DNA of 64,000 nucleotides from Combretum micranthum (GCA_024138025.1 JAMXBD010002766.1:101251-165250), one strand, 5' to 3'. Shown: positions 11,826-24,078, numbered from the stretch's first letter. Translations and numbers: made by a program. The notes: generated by a model not told the origin, from the sequence alone.

Positions 11826-12220
11826 GCAGCCAAAGCTGGCGGCTTTGAGCCGGTGTTTGATACTCTAAAAATCAACACTGCCAACGCTGGCAGTGTTCAA
11901 GGGTACGCCGACAGCCTTTCATCCTATGTCGGCGGCCTTGAGCCGGCGTAGAATCCAAAACCCAAAATTTTCAAAACGTCCAGAGAGGTTTAAGCCGTCC
12001 TCTTACTCAGATACGCGGGTAGCTTTGACACATACGCCGGCGGCCTTGATTCCCAGCGGCCAGCATACAATGTAAAAGGATAATCGCCGGCTGACTTTTC
12101 CAGCAAAAGCGGCGGCATTCGGTCAGCCTTAAGAATTTGATTCTGTGGGCTTTTCAACACCGCCTCTAGGCCGACGGCGTAGAATCCCCAGATGCCGGCG
12201 TACGTTCAAATTTTAGCTTA
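11826..12220 (-). repeat. GC-rich GCCGGC island of the E-like LTR
   Basis: A CpG-rich island in otherwise AT-rich DNA, built from degenerate units around GCCGGCGGC, TTGAGCCGGCG and CGCTGGCAG. Similar islands stand in the family E LTRs at about 44963-45190 and 57440-57720. It has no long open frame of its own (the 60-codon frame at 11893 is low complexity). Confidence 0.7.
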
Positions 12221-13098
12221 TAAAAAATGTTTTTGTATTCCCATTTTTTTACTACAACTTGTTCATTTTTCAAAGATTTTTCAAACTTAGTCCAAACTTT
12301 CTAAAGCTTGTCATATGATCCAAATACTATCCTAACAACTGATTCTACTTCTATCATCAAAACACTAATCACACTTCAAATTCACATATCAACTATTCAT
12401 TCTTCAATCTTCTAAAATACTCATCCCCACACATCCTCACTCCTATAAGATATATATACTACTATCCCATTAGCCACTTAATTCCATTCAAACTATCATC
12501 AATGCATCAAATCCATCTCACACCAATTATCACATCAAATCATATCTATCCTAACATTTACAAACAACACATATAGAGCATAAAATAAAAGATAAAGGTT
12601 GCATTAAACTCACATGATTGAATCTTGGCTTGGAATGATATTCAAATCCTTAAGCTTGTAATAAACCTTGGCTTAGGGTTTAAGATTTTGGGTTAAGAAA
12701 AGGAAGAAAGAAAGAAGAAAGAAAAGAAGTGAAAATTCGTATGAAAATTAAGGCTGTCAAAAAGGAGGGTTAACTTGTCCAAATTAAAGTCAATTGTCAT
12801 CCAAATCTCACCATTAGGGTATATTTGTCCTAGGTTTAATTTAGGCAAATTTCAAATACATTTTGGTTGAATTTAAGCTCAAAAAATGGGTCTAAAGTTT
12901 GTCAAAATTCTGTCATGATTTAAACAAATTCAAAAACAATTTGATTAAATTCTAAACATAACATATGCATATTAATTTGCAAAAAGACACACACATTCAT
13001 TATACTATACACACATTTATAGATATTAAACAGTAATATTAATTTCATAATACTATTCACATATAAAATAACACATTCATTAATTATATTAACTAAGC

Positions 13099-13121
13099 AC
13101 ACACACACACACACACACACA

Positions 13122-13152
<31 letters not shown>
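13099..13152. repeat. (CA)n microsatellite
   Basis: Two runs of CA repeats interrupted by one AACAC, followed by a short TATATATG stretch. It lies at the upstream end of the E-like solo LTR. Confidence 0.95.
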
Positions 13153-13157
<5 letters not shown>

Positions 13158-15808
13158 GTATATCATTCCAATAACATATTAGCATGCAATTTAAGGAATT
13201 TATGGCTATTTCAAATGACTTCAAGAAGTCACGCGAAAGTTTTCAACACCATATGTAAGGCGTCTATCACAACAATAGGAGACATCAGTGGGATGTATAG
13301 TTTGAGATAGTAAATACAGCATACAAGGATCTAAATAAACATCAAATTTATCATTAAGAGAATACAATCCTTACATCATCTTAGGGGTTTTCCCTTAAAT
13401 TTCTCCAAATAATCATAATAAGAATTTAATCTTTCTCACAACAGAATAATACTAATACCAAAAGACATTAAAGGATATTTAACCTAAGATCTTCAAAAGA
13501 TTCCTAGAAGCTCCTTAAATCATAATTCCACCCAGGTATATGTAGTCCTTGTTCATGAAAGATATTAGTCCAGTACAACAAAGGTCTATTGGAGTATAAG
13601 CATAACTAGCTTAGTGAGAATATTCCTGAATCAATGTACTTGTATAAATAATTTCAAGCAAGTGATCAAGCAATACATATGCTCTACCGGAAATCATATG
13701 TTTGAATGGATTTACCCCTCCATTCCGGGTTAGGTGTTCTAGGCTCTTTAAAACCCATCTTTAAGTCCAACTAATGTAGTTTATTTTAGGTTCCTACTAG
13801 CCCATCACAAAATATTCCTTCAGGCTCCTATCACCCATCTTAAAATAGTTCTTTCAGGCTCCTATCGCCCATCTTGCAGATTTATGGCTACTGCACACCC
13901 GGATACAAAACTCTTGTCCCATTGAGAATAGTAGCTCATGCAATGAAACTAACTATGTGATATGCATGAATCAATTAATATAATTCATAGTATATGATAA
14001 GAGTAATTTAAAGGTGATCACAGAATTTGCACACACTCCAACAGAATATTAGTAACACTAAGTTAATTAACAACGATTCATGCCTCGATGCTTAACATTC
14101 TTCCAACCAATATTATCATACATAATTCATTTTCATCTTTCCTACTTCTAGTGCCTTTAGCTACAACAACCAAGTACGAAAAGGTAGAAAATAAAATCAC
14201 TTGGCCATGAGGAGCTATCTTTCTTACGGATGAGTCGATCGATAAATCCACTAATCAAAATAATCCTTCGGGTATGAATACTCTCCTCGGTTCACCTAAT
14301 CAAGAAGAATACCCAAAGAGTATTTCTTATTGATTCTATGGTACTTATAAAAAATTATGTCATAAGATCATTAAAATTCGCATAGAAGATAATTCCACTT
14401 AAAATGGCCATAACTTGATTATTTAACTAGGAATTCGCAAATAATATATCGTTTTCTACCTACTCAAAAAATCTATCCATTTCCAAGGATATTTTTTTCA
14501 TAAAAAGCCATTTGGGTTGCAAACTAACACGGTACATTATAGTTACGATTTATAGTTCACAAAATATGATTTTTCCAAACTTTACTTACTCAAAATTTCT
14601 TAAGAAAAATATATGGATATATATATATATATAGTTGAAAATCCTTTGGACATATTTATACTCATATGTATGCATGATTTTGATAGTGTTGTCTCAATAT
14701 CAATTTGTCTTTGATGGTTTTTAAATGATAAAACTTTTGAGAATTCTCCTTTTTGAATTGTTAGAAGGAAAACAAAAATATATTTTGAGTTGTTATGAGC
14801 AAATGTTTTCCTATTATAATTCCATTTTCTTACTTTTCAAAAGTAAATTCATTTCAAAAATTTGTTCTTTAAGTTATCTATTAACTTTATTTCTAGTGAT
14901 TAAAAATAAGTTTTTCAAAATATTCTTTAAGTTTCAAATATTGAAGTTGTGTTAAATGTATGTTTTCCTTTTATTTATATCATTTCTCTTCTTTAGAAAA
15001 TAGATATACCTTAAAAACTTTACTTTCTTGACAAATTTTATTTTTTTAAGTTGGTTTCTAAAATAGTGAGTTAATTTTATCTTTGTTTGAAAAACTTGTT
15101 TTATACTTATATTTGTTAAGGAATAGAATATATCCTCTAGACAAGTTTATAAGAAAAGCTTTCTTAAAGAATTGTTAACATTAGAACTTAGCAAAAATTT
15201 CATTTTAATTTAAAAAAAAAAATCAATTTAAGTTTTGAAGAAACTTTCTTAATATATGATTTTCGAAGTCTATAGTGAACCTATTAAGTTTTATAAAAAG
15301 GTATGGTTGAGTTAAAATCTTTTAATGTTAAAAATCATTCCTTTATGGAGCTTTTAGTTTGGTTTATGAAAGAGAATTCCTTTTATTATTTTGAAGAAAT
15401 CTACATCACTAATTCTCTTAGAATTTATGGTTAGCTTATCCTTTAAAAAGAGTCAAAACAAAACTTATATCTTTTTGTTGAAAGTTCCTTTTGTTAAGAA
15501 ATCTAGTTTACTTTTCTTTACTTAAGAAAGAACCCACTTTTATTTTCTCTTAAGACAACAATAATCATGCATGAATATATAGCAATGTAAAGGTAGAGAT
15601 AATACATAATAAGATAAAAAGAATTACTTGGAAGTAAATAAACATAATAAAATAGTCAAGCATTGGGAACCTTAGCTTCATCAAGGTATCCCGATCATGT
15701 ATTGGGAGCCTTAGCTTCATTAAGGCAACTCGGGACTAAGAATGGACTAGTCCCAAAAGAAAAAGAAAGAAAAGAAAAGAAAATTGTTTTGACTTGATAT
15801 TGATAGTC

Positions 15809-15831
15809 TAAGACTAGAAAGACTAGTCTTA
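15809..15831 (-). other. ACTAG hairpin, family C 3' LTR copy
   Basis: TAAGACTAG and CTAGTCTTA form a perfect 9-bp stem with a 5-nt loop. The second hairpin of the pair (GGGACTA/TAGTCCC type) lies at about 15731-15754. Confidence 0.75.
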
Positions 15832-16302
15832 ATAAATTGCATAAAACAATTAAATAAATAAATTGCAAGACGTGAAAGTAAATAAATAACAAATGAGCTT
15901 ATATGCTCTAAATAAATATATACATAGTATACATAATATTATATAAGTTAGATTAAAAACAAATAATAATAATAACAACATAATATTAACATAAAGCAAA
16001 GAATAGAAACATGAACAAAAACGAAACATGAATAAATTGTTGCTTCTTTAACTCCATGAGTCTAAGAAACATACACTAAACTCATTTAAGTTGTATGAAC
16101 ATGATAAAGAATATGTAGAATTTTTACCTAAGGTTTTATGGAAGGTTTGAAAAGATGATGGATTTTGTGTTGATTTTCTTCTTGAGAGTAGGATGGGTAG
16201 AGAGTATTTTGTGAGAGATTTCTTGGGAGAGGTTTTGAGAGAGTATTTGGTAGAGTTTTGTTATGTAAAATGAGTGTGTGGAAAGAATGAAGGAGGAATG
16301 GG

Positions 16303-16310
16303 TATTTATA
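16303..16310 (-). promoter_or_regulatory. TATA box of the family C 3' LTR
   Basis: The reverse complement reads TATAAATA, at the same place as the other LTR promoters. The 5' LTR copy is at 39363-39370. A GGCCGGCCC-type GC block lies about 80 bp upstream on the minus strand. Confidence 0.55.
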
Positions 16311-17207
16311 GAATTTTTGAAGTGAATTTTGATGTAATAAAATAAATTGAAAAAGAAAAATAATATATGTGAAGAGAGAGGGGGCCGGGCCTACTTGAGA
16401 GAGAGGAGATGATTTTATATGTTTTGTAATTTTTGTAAAGAAAAGAAATAAAGTGCAAAGTTTGATGTGAATAAAGTTGTATTGGTAATGTAAAAATAAG
16501 AAAATAGGTATGTAGGTAGTGAGAAATTGGTGTAAGAAAAAAGTAGAGTGAAATAGTAATAAATAGTAGAAATAGTACTATGAATAGTAGACTAGACATA
16601 TAAAATACTGGTAGTAATAAAATACGCGTAAACGAGCTTTATCTATTATTTTTAGTTACCGAATAATTCTAAAATTGATATTTTGAAATCCTTATTTAAT
16701 TACGAGTATTTTGGTGTTATCGGAATATTTTTAATACCGAGCTCCAGGACATGCTTTTCGAGAACTGATCTCGATTGAGTCCGAAGGACACTCGAAATTC
16801 GCGAATATGATATTTTTATGTCATCCTATATTATTACGAACTATTTTAAGCCACTAACTTAATTTTCGTTTTCTAGGGTTTGAGAACGCGAGATTGTTGT
16901 AGTAGAAATTGCTTGATTGTCTTGGTCTTGTTGACTTTTGAAACTCTCCGGTTTGACTAGGGTTAAGGTTTAATCCAACTTTACCCTAGAAATTTAAGGG
17001 GTTTATATCCGGAATCGGATAGGTGGTCTTTCTCCATGTTTGGGTTTTCAAATTAAACGATTATTGAACTCTTATTTTTGTTTTTGAAAATTCTCTTATG
17101 AAATCCCGTGATCGAAATTGTTTAAGGTTCGGTTTCAACTTGGGTTAGACTTTAAGGTTTCGATTTGGTATTCCAAAACCATTATCGAAAAATTTCGGGG
17201 GCTTACA

Positions 17208-17220
17208 ACCTACCCCCCTT
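17208..17220 (-). other. Polypurine tract of the family C element
   Basis: The minus strand reads AAGGGGGGTAGGT directly before the LTR start TGTAAGCCCC. It is the plus-strand DNA priming site. It is identical to the tract of the family B element (28820-28832) and is preceded by the same 'gttttgaggacaaaact' box. Confidence 0.9.
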
Positions 17221-18630
17221 AACCAAAGTTTTGTCCTCAAAACTTGACTCATAATCTTGCTCATGATGTATACCCGATTTCTTCAAAGAGTTTAACATTT
17301 CTCCATGGGAATTTGCTCTTAACATCTTATGGTTCCGAATTTTAGTCTCATGACCTTATTACTTCTAATCCGTCCAATCCTTATCGAATCTTCGCTTTTT
17401 TTATCTTTCTTTCAGCTCGGAGTATTGGTTACTGTATTCCTTGTCTTTCGCATAAAAGCTTATTCCAAGATTGCAGTCTTTTATATACTCCTAACCATTT
17501 CTTCTACCACGTGTTCAATTCCTTTATCAAGAATGAGTGCTCAGGTTCTGTTGACCAATATAATTTCCTTATCCTTGATTATTCAAATATCATTCCAAAA
17601 AGTAAACTTTATCACGATTAACACTATATCATGTTGTTAAGCAATTCTATTCATTTGTTCCCAATTATCAAACAATGTAAGCAATTACCCATTCGAGACC
17701 ATTTCCCGACGTGTGTCCATGTATTGTCTAGACCCTTTTTAACCTTGGCGACATTACCATTGTTGCGAAGATAGCTTGTTACCTTAGTCCTTGAAAATTT
17801 TGTTCCTTTTTTTTTTATCCGTTCATGCTATTCCTTATTTGTCCTGAACTTTTCTGAGTACTTTGTTATTACTACTGATTTTATTGGACTTTTATGTATA
17901 AACTCATGTATCCATTCTTTTCCTTTACAAAGAGTACCAGGCTTCTCAAGGTGAGACACTTAGCCTATCCATTTCTTAGCCCAAAACTCTTGTAGTTACT
18001 TCCTTAGCTTTTTCTCAACTTGATAGGTGTGATATGCTATGGGTTTAATCATAGGCTCGATATTCCTTACCAAGCCAATTCTCAATATTTATCTCTTACT
18101 TAGGAGGCGATTTAGGTAACTCATCTTGGAAAACCTTTAGGGAAACTTGATGACAATGGGATTTGGTCTAGATTTGTTTTCTCCCTTTTTATACTCTTGC
18201 ATTTCCAGATCCTCATCATCGTTCTTTTACTAACTGGATCGAATTTAGCTCATGTCCCTTAGACTTATAAATTCATCTACAGATGTTTCACTCTTTCCCG
18301 TTCCATAAATCCTACTTTCTTATTTTGGTAGTCAACCATATTCTTATCGAAAGATGATCCAACTTGCTCTTTGTGGCTACTTCATATTTATTTAATTCCA
18401 ATATTATAAGGTTTGCCAGGAGGAGGCATCCTTGAATTTTTCTAGGGGACAATCTTTTAAAATTTCCTTATCGTCACCACTCATAGGATTCTTATTTCGT
18501 TTTCAGGGTTTTACTCCATCATCCAACTGTCATCCATTGATCTATGTACATTTACGAAACTAAAGAAAACACTTGATTGAGGATTAAACACTGACTTGTG
18601 GTCGGGTCATATCCGTAGTTGTCCTCGTCC
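17221..18630 (-). other. Long 3' untranslated block of the family C element
   Basis: About 1.4 kb between the end of gag and the polypurine tract, with no continuous frame and no pol motifs that I can find on the minus strand. The 103-codon plus-strand frame at 17329 is antisense and hydrophobic by composition only. The family B element has an equivalent block of about 1.96 kb. Confidence 0.6.
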
Positions 18631-19849
18631 TCAAAGGCAGCTAGCTCCACGTCTCCATTGACCTTCCAAGCTGTAAACCCTCATTCCATGCACAGAAGTC
18701 CTAGCAAGACTTCCATTTCCATCTCTAGTCCTCATTCGTGTTGAGCAGGTCCTCTGGAAGGTCCAGCTAATTCGATGGTGGCATTCCTCATTTGGGCATT
18801 CTTTAGCAAAGTGCCTGGTTTGTTTGCATACGAAGCAAATGGAGGATGCTTTCTCCTCGGGTAGGGGTATCTTGACATTTCCAACAAATTAGTTCTTTGG
18901 TGCTTCTCCTCTTTCACTAACTCTTTCTCCAAAACTGTTATTCGGCCTAAATCTTTTGGGGGTTGATCAAAACTTAGTCCTTCATGAAATCTCTTTCTAA
19001 TAACATGGATCTTCCTTTCTGGTGCATGGTGTTTCTCTCTCTCGCTCCCTCAATAATCCGAGCTCTTTCTACCAATTCTCAGAAATTTCTTATATCAAAC
19101 TCTACCAACTTCATCCGCAGCTCCTCATTTAGTCCATTAAAAAAGACTTGCCTTTTGAGCTCCTCACTATACTTATACGAGTCAGGTGCATACTGAAGTA
19201 GTCGACTAAACACTCGATCTCATACTGTTCCACCGTTCTGCCTTGTTGTGCAATATTCAAGAAGTCTGAGCTATACTGAACTCGAGGCTACCTGGGAAGT
19301 AGTTCTCTCATGTCGAAACATTTCCTAGGTGATTGATGCATCAATTCCCTACTCTTGGATTCCCACCACACACGAGCATTAGGCGAAGCATATAGGTTCC
19401 ATTGGTTATCTTTGGGTGTTCTGGCAACTCATACGCACCAAATGACCTTTCTATTTGTGTAAGCCAATCTTCTGCCTCGTCAGGTTTACCAAAGGCTTCA
19501 TCGAAGTATCTATTACCCTTGATAAATTCTGACAAAATGCTATTGTATGGTCCTGGCGGTGGTGGTGGTGGCATAGGCATGTATGGGTTTGCTCATTCTG
19601 TGGTGTAGCACTTCCACGGACGCTTGACGTTCGCTTTAGGGTGGGGTCGGAGCAGGCGCGTGCACATTCTGTTGCTGCACAAGAATGTTCAAACAATTGT
19701 GCTATCTGTTCAAGGGTGGCTTGATTGTCAACCGGTGGATTCGTGGTGGCATAGCTTGCGGATTTGGAGGAGTAACTTCGGGTTGATTTCCTTCCTCAAC
19801 TAGTTTATTTGAAGATTGTTGATCGCGGTGTCGTCCCCTTTGAGTACGA
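18631..19849 (-). pseudogene. gag: Broken gag of the family C element
   Basis: Degenerate Ty3/gypsy Gag (capsid and nucleocapsid) on the minus strand, split over several frames. It starts after a CAG that ends an AT-rich spacer (19850-19852) with an arginine-rich segment. A proline run (MPMPPPPPPGP) and the capsid signature EAEDWLTQIERSF follow at about 19,430-19,580. A CCHC zinc knuckle, C-x2-C-x4-H-x4-C (CFVCKQTRHFAKEC), is at 18796-18837. The frame ends with a conserved RVYSLEGQW-like motif and a stop near 18631, and the family B Gag ends the same way (RVYNLQGRW). No protease follows. Many frameshifts and stops make it non-functional. The assignment to Tekay-type Gag rests on the EAEDWL-type motif and the neighbouring LTR features. 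Confidence 0.8.
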
Positions 19850-19852
19850 CTG

Positions 19853-20350
19853 TTTCAATGTTTTAATTACGTAAGCTCATTCTTTTCTCTCAACTTATTA
19901 AGTTTTATCACGATATTTAATGGAAAATGTTAGAAATCTAGAACAACCATGATTATCAAAACATAGAAATTTACATAATCGAAAGCATAATAAATAAAAT
20001 TCAATTAACCATAAAAGAAAATTTTATTCAATAGAAACATAGAAAACTAAAACATAAAAGACTAGAAATTTATAATTGAAAAATCAAATTCATAGAAATA
20101 AAATCATATAATGAACACTCAACAAAAAGTTGTAAGTAAATTAAGAATTCCAAAATAGAATTTCATAAAATTTCAAAATAGGATATCTTTTAAGAAATTT
20201 TGTACCAGGGAAAAAGACATAGCAAGGATATTATAAAACAACGTTTTAAAAGGATTCTTTAATTCACTGGTTATCTTTAAAACTCTTAACTACTATCTTT
20301 AATTAAATCTATTTAGTTAACTAAGGCGCTATGCTTCGAGTAGATGCGAT
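19853..20350 (-). other. AT-rich, intron-like spacer upstream of the family C gag
   Basis: About 0.5 kb of T-rich DNA (minus strand) without coding content. It ends in ...GAAACAG immediately before the arginine-rich start of gag. The family B element has a T-rich spacer ending ...AAAACAG at the same place (25213-25545). An intron is possible but unproven. The left target copy GCGAT of the family B element is at 20346-20350. Confidence 0.4.
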
Positions 20351-20968
20351 TGTAAACCCCTAAATTTTTGGAATCGGTTTAGCATAAAACCCTAATCGGA
20401 AGCCAAACGAAACCCTAAAGGTCAACAAAACCCTAGTTTACCGTATCCATCTAAATCCGGCATTGCCGTTTTCTTTGGCCCGAAAAACGAAGTTGGGATA
20501 ATTAGCTAAAATAATTCGTAATAACCATAGGTTTTATAAAAGTTTCAGTTTCGTCGCGAAATTCTGGTGTCCTTCAAACCCGAACGGACACAGTTCTCTT
20601 GAAAAACGTGTCTGGAAGCCTGGAATAGTAAAAATAATTCCGAATACACCACTAGACTCGTAAGAATATAAGTTTTCCAAAAATATCAGTTTCGTAATTT
20701 TTCGGTAAGAAAAATAACAATATAGCTATTATACGCATATTTTCTTTCTACTACCGGTACTTTAATTGTCATATCTACTTTACATTATACTAATTCATTA
20801 CTATTCTACACTATTCTTTTATCTCTACTTTTCTTACACCTACTCTTACACTCTACATAACCTATAATCTTAACTTTTTTACCTTTCCCATAACTTTATA
20901 TCACATCTACCTTACAAATTACATCTTTCATTTTCCAAAAAGTCAAAAAATTAAATCACACCACCCCC

Positions 20969-20969
<1 letters not shown>

Positions 20970-21010
<41 letters not shown>
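20970..21010. repeat. Poly-C homopolymer (41 bases)
   Basis: An unbroken run of 41 C in the U3 region, about 65 bp upstream of the TATA box, where other families carry a GC-rich GGCCGGC block. The partner 3' LTR has lost this segment, so its length cannot be checked within the element. Homopolymers of this size are often mis-sized in assemblies. Confidence 0.95.
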
Positions 21011-21014
<4 letters not shown>

Positions 21015-21074
21015 CCATCAATTTGTTTCAATTTTTCTTTAATTTAATCACACAAAAATCCCTCCTCAATTTCC

Positions 21075-21082
21075 TATAAATA
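21075..21082 (+). promoter_or_regulatory. TATA box of the family B 5' LTR
   Basis: TATAAATA in a CT-rich setting (cctataaataccctccct), about 725 bp from the LTR start. The 3' LTR lacks it because of the internal deletion. Confidence 0.65.
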
Positions 21083-21547
21083 CCCTCCCTCTTTCACTTC
21101 TTTCACACATTCACTACCCACAAATTCATACCAAAACTCTCTCAATTTTTCCTCTCAAAGCTCTCTCAAATTACTATCTCAAAACTCTCTCAAAATAATT
21201 CCACAACAACTTCCACCAACAACAAAAACCCATAACCACATAAACATATCAAAATCTTCTTTAGGTAACCCCTTTATAATTCTTTCTTCTTCTTCATGTC
21301 ATGTAACTTTACATGACCATAGTGTGAGTTTCCAAATAGTACAAGTTGTGGAAACTACATTATGTTCATGTATTGTTCTTGTTCATGCCAATCCATTTAT
21401 GTTATGTTGATTTATTATTGTTTATATATCTATACATATATATACATATTCTTTAGAGCATATAAGCTCACTTGCAATTTATTTATTTCATGCAAAGCAA
21501 TTTATTTACTTTTCCATTGCAATTTATTTATTTACTCCTTGTTGAAA

Positions 21548-21568
21548 TAAGACTAGTCTCTAGTCTTA
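21548..21568 (+). other. ACTAG hairpin, family B copy
   Basis: TAAGACTAG and CTAGTCTTA form a perfect 9-bp stem around the 3-nt loop TCT, about 470 bp downstream of the TATA box. A second stem, GGACTA/TAGTCC, follows at 21624-21646. Confidence 0.75.
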
Positions 21569-24066
21569 GACTTGTCCTCATCAAGTCAAAACAAGCTTTT
21601 CTTCTTTCATTTTATTTCATTATGGACTAGTTTTATTTCTTAGTCCCGGGAGCCTTGAAAAAGCTAAGACTCCAATACTTGACTTTATTATTTATGCTTT
21701 ATGTTATTTTATTTATTCTCATAATCATGTTCATTTAGATTGTTGTCCAAAAGTTTTATTTTCTAAAGATAATTAAATAAAAGAAGGCTTTTTGTCACTT
21801 AGGAATAAGTTTATGTGAAACATAAAAACAAAAATAAATTCATTCATTTTCAAGTTACAAAAAGAATTCACTATGAATTTAGAAACTATTTTTACTTAAA
21901 AAGCTACTCAAATCTTTGTTATTCTACCTTGTTTCCAAAAGAAAATATTTGTTGATACAAAAATGGTTCTTTTTATAAGAAGATGGATGACTAAGGAAAT
22001 TTTTAAGACCTTGCAAACAAATAGGCAAAGAAAATTTATGGTTTGAAAATAATAAAGATATTTCTTTTCAAGTTACAAGAAGAAATTAATAGAATTATAG
22101 AAATTAGTTTTTCTACAAAAAGTCCTAAATTGATGCGCATTATTTTTATAAAGAAACCAAATTTTCATGCCTGGGTAATTGTTTTTTAAAAATATGAGAC
22201 ATGAGAAAGGGAATGAGAAATATTAAGTGAGAATTTTTGCAAAACAAGTAAACAAAAGAATTTACACAAGAAAGATGAAGAATAGCATATTTCCTAGAAA
22301 ATTTCGAATATAGTATTATGGTAACTTAGAAAGTAGAAAATTTTATTTTCAAAGGTCACTAAGAAAAGAATAAATGAAACCAACATGAAATGTTTTTAGA
22401 AAATAAAGAACACAAGGTATTCATTTCAAAGAAATGTACAAAAACAATTTCCGAAAAGTTTCAACCCGACATTGTTTTATCTAAGAAAAATAAGTTGGAC
22501 AACAAAACACTTGAGCATGCTTAAATATGAGTTATATATTTAAAAAAAAGAAAATTTTCAACTATATAGATAACTAAGTATTTATCAAACAAATTTTGAT
22601 TCTTAAACCAAAGTTGTTTTTATTGAAAAATCCGTGGTGAATTTTGTTGCCACTTTTTCGGAGCCTACATGGCTTTGTTTGTGGGAAATAATTTTAGAAA
22701 TGGGTAGATCTTTTCGAGTAGATAGAAATCGGTATATTATATGCGCGATTCCGAGTTAAAATGACCAAGTTATGGCCATTTTAAGTTGGAACATTCTTCT
22801 ATACGAACTTTAACGTTCTTTGACATTGTTTTGTCAAAATTCAAGAAAATCTTCAAGAAAAACTCATTATGGGTATTTTCTTTGGTTAGGTGATCCCGAT
22901 GAAGGATTTCTTCACCCCGAGAACTATTACGATTAAGTGGAGTGTAACGACTCTCCGCTTAGAGGAATAGATGGGAATGGCATCGTGAGTTAATCCCCGT
23001 TATTTTTCATACTCTTGATTGTGCTGTAAAATTAGTTGCACTAGAAATTTAAGAAAAATCAAAAGGAAGTGTAATAAACGTTGAAAGAATATTAAGTATA
23101 TCGAAACTCGATTTGTTTGTAATAAAGTTGTATGTGAATTAATATCTTCAAATGTTTGAAATTGATTGATCACTTGAAAGAATTTAAACGAAACTACTAG
23201 ACTTTAATTAAAGAAATTATTCATGCACTTCATATGTTGAGTCACATTGCATTCACTACTATACAATTGGTGGGACAAGTGTATAATAGTGGTGGTAGAC
23301 ATAACCGGCATATCATGTAAGTGGCGAGTAGGAGCCGGTAAGAACTGCTTAAATTGATGGCTAGTAGGAGCCTGTAATAACTACAAGTTTTGGTGGCTAG
23401 TAGGAGCCTGTAATAAACTACAAATTTTTGATGGCGTATAGGAGCCGGTAAGATCTATAAAAGTGTTTTTAAAAGTTGTGGCTGTAATTGGCCTGAATAC
23501 CCAACCCCGAATGAAGGGCGTAAATTCATTCAACATATGATTCCCGGAAAGTCATATGTCTTGTATGCTCACGTGGTTGTTGCATTTCATACGTTTGAAT
23601 AATAAACTTGATTGATAATCTACTTCGAGTATGAATTTTGGGAATTACTCACTAAGCCTATTAGCTTATACCCCGATAGCTATCTTTTGCAGTTCCCGTA
23701 CTTATGGTTAAGGCCATGTGGACCCTGTGGGCAGGTAATCCCTCTTGAATATTAGAAATCTGAATAAAGTGTAGCTTAGCATTAGCATGTAAATATGTAT
23801 ATAATAGATTATAATTTAGGGAGTTGTCCCTAAGTTTGTAAATTTATGCCATGGACAAATAATTATTGTGATTCTTCTTTCTTAATATGTTTTTATATCT
23901 CCTTAAGCTACATTATTCCATATATGGTCCTCTAAAATTGTGAAAGTAAGCCTTACACTTAATATAAAAGCTTTTGGAATGACTAAGGTTGTTATACTTA
24001 AGCTTTAATATTGAGTGTGGCGGACTGTCACGTTTAGGGTACCCATTGGGGTGTGACAGTTTAAGT

Positions 24067-24078
24067 TGGTATCAGAGC
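24067..24078 (+). other. Primer-binding site, initiator tRNA-Met
   Basis: TGGTATCAGAGC, the standard 12-base complement of the plant initiator tRNA-Met 3' end, stands 8 bases after the 5' LTR. It primes minus-strand DNA synthesis and fixes the orientation of this element and of all related LTRs in the window. Confidence 0.95.

Larger units (their letters stand above)
10566..13213 (-). repeat. E-like solo LTR inside the family C LTR (TSD AATGA)
   Basis: A 2,648-bp insertion beginning TGTAAGGACCCGC and ending GGCTATTTCA, flanked by AATGA at 10561-10565 and 13214-13218. The orientation is inferred as minus, because a TATATATA-type box near 12448 and a GC-rich GCCGGC island at about 11826-12220 stand in the same order as in the family E LTR at 40061-46807. 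It contains a (CA)n tract at about 13099-13150, which accounts for the low-complexity reading frame there. No internal domain is present. Confidence 0.85.
13219..17207 (-). repeat. Main part of the family C 3' LTR
   Basis: Continues from 10565 after removal of the solo LTR and ends GGGGGCTTACA at 17207, followed at once by the polypurine tract. Landmarks on the minus strand are the AGGCTCCTAT minisatellite at about 13780-13890, the conserved core block at 14395-14465, the hairpin at 15809-15831, TATAAATA at plus 16303-16310, and a GC-rich GGCCGGGCC box at about 16382. The total LTR length with 10501-10565 is 4,054 bp. Confidence 0.92.
20351..24058 (+). repeat. Family B 5' LTR
   Basis: 3,708 bp, from TGTAAACCCC to GGGGTGTGACA. 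Landmarks: a 41-base poly-C tract at 20970-21010, TATAAATA at 21075-21082, the ACTAG hairpin at 21548-21568, the conserved core block at 22731-22795, the AGGAGCC minisatellite at about 23320-23465, and the TTAGGGA/TCCCTAA hairpin at 23816-23833. The primer-binding site follows after 8 bases. Confidence 0.95.

Noticed and set aside
12920..13147. Val/Cys-rich minus-strand frame
   Set aside because: It is a direct translation of the (CA)n microsatellite.
17329..17640. 103-codon hydrophobic plus-strand frame
   Set aside because: It is antisense to the 3' block of the family C element and T-rich. The apparent membrane character follows from poly-T composition.
24067..24078. Possible tRNA fragment
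   Set aside because: Only the 12-base complement of the tRNA 3' end is present, directly after an LTR. It is a primer-binding site, not a tRNA gene.
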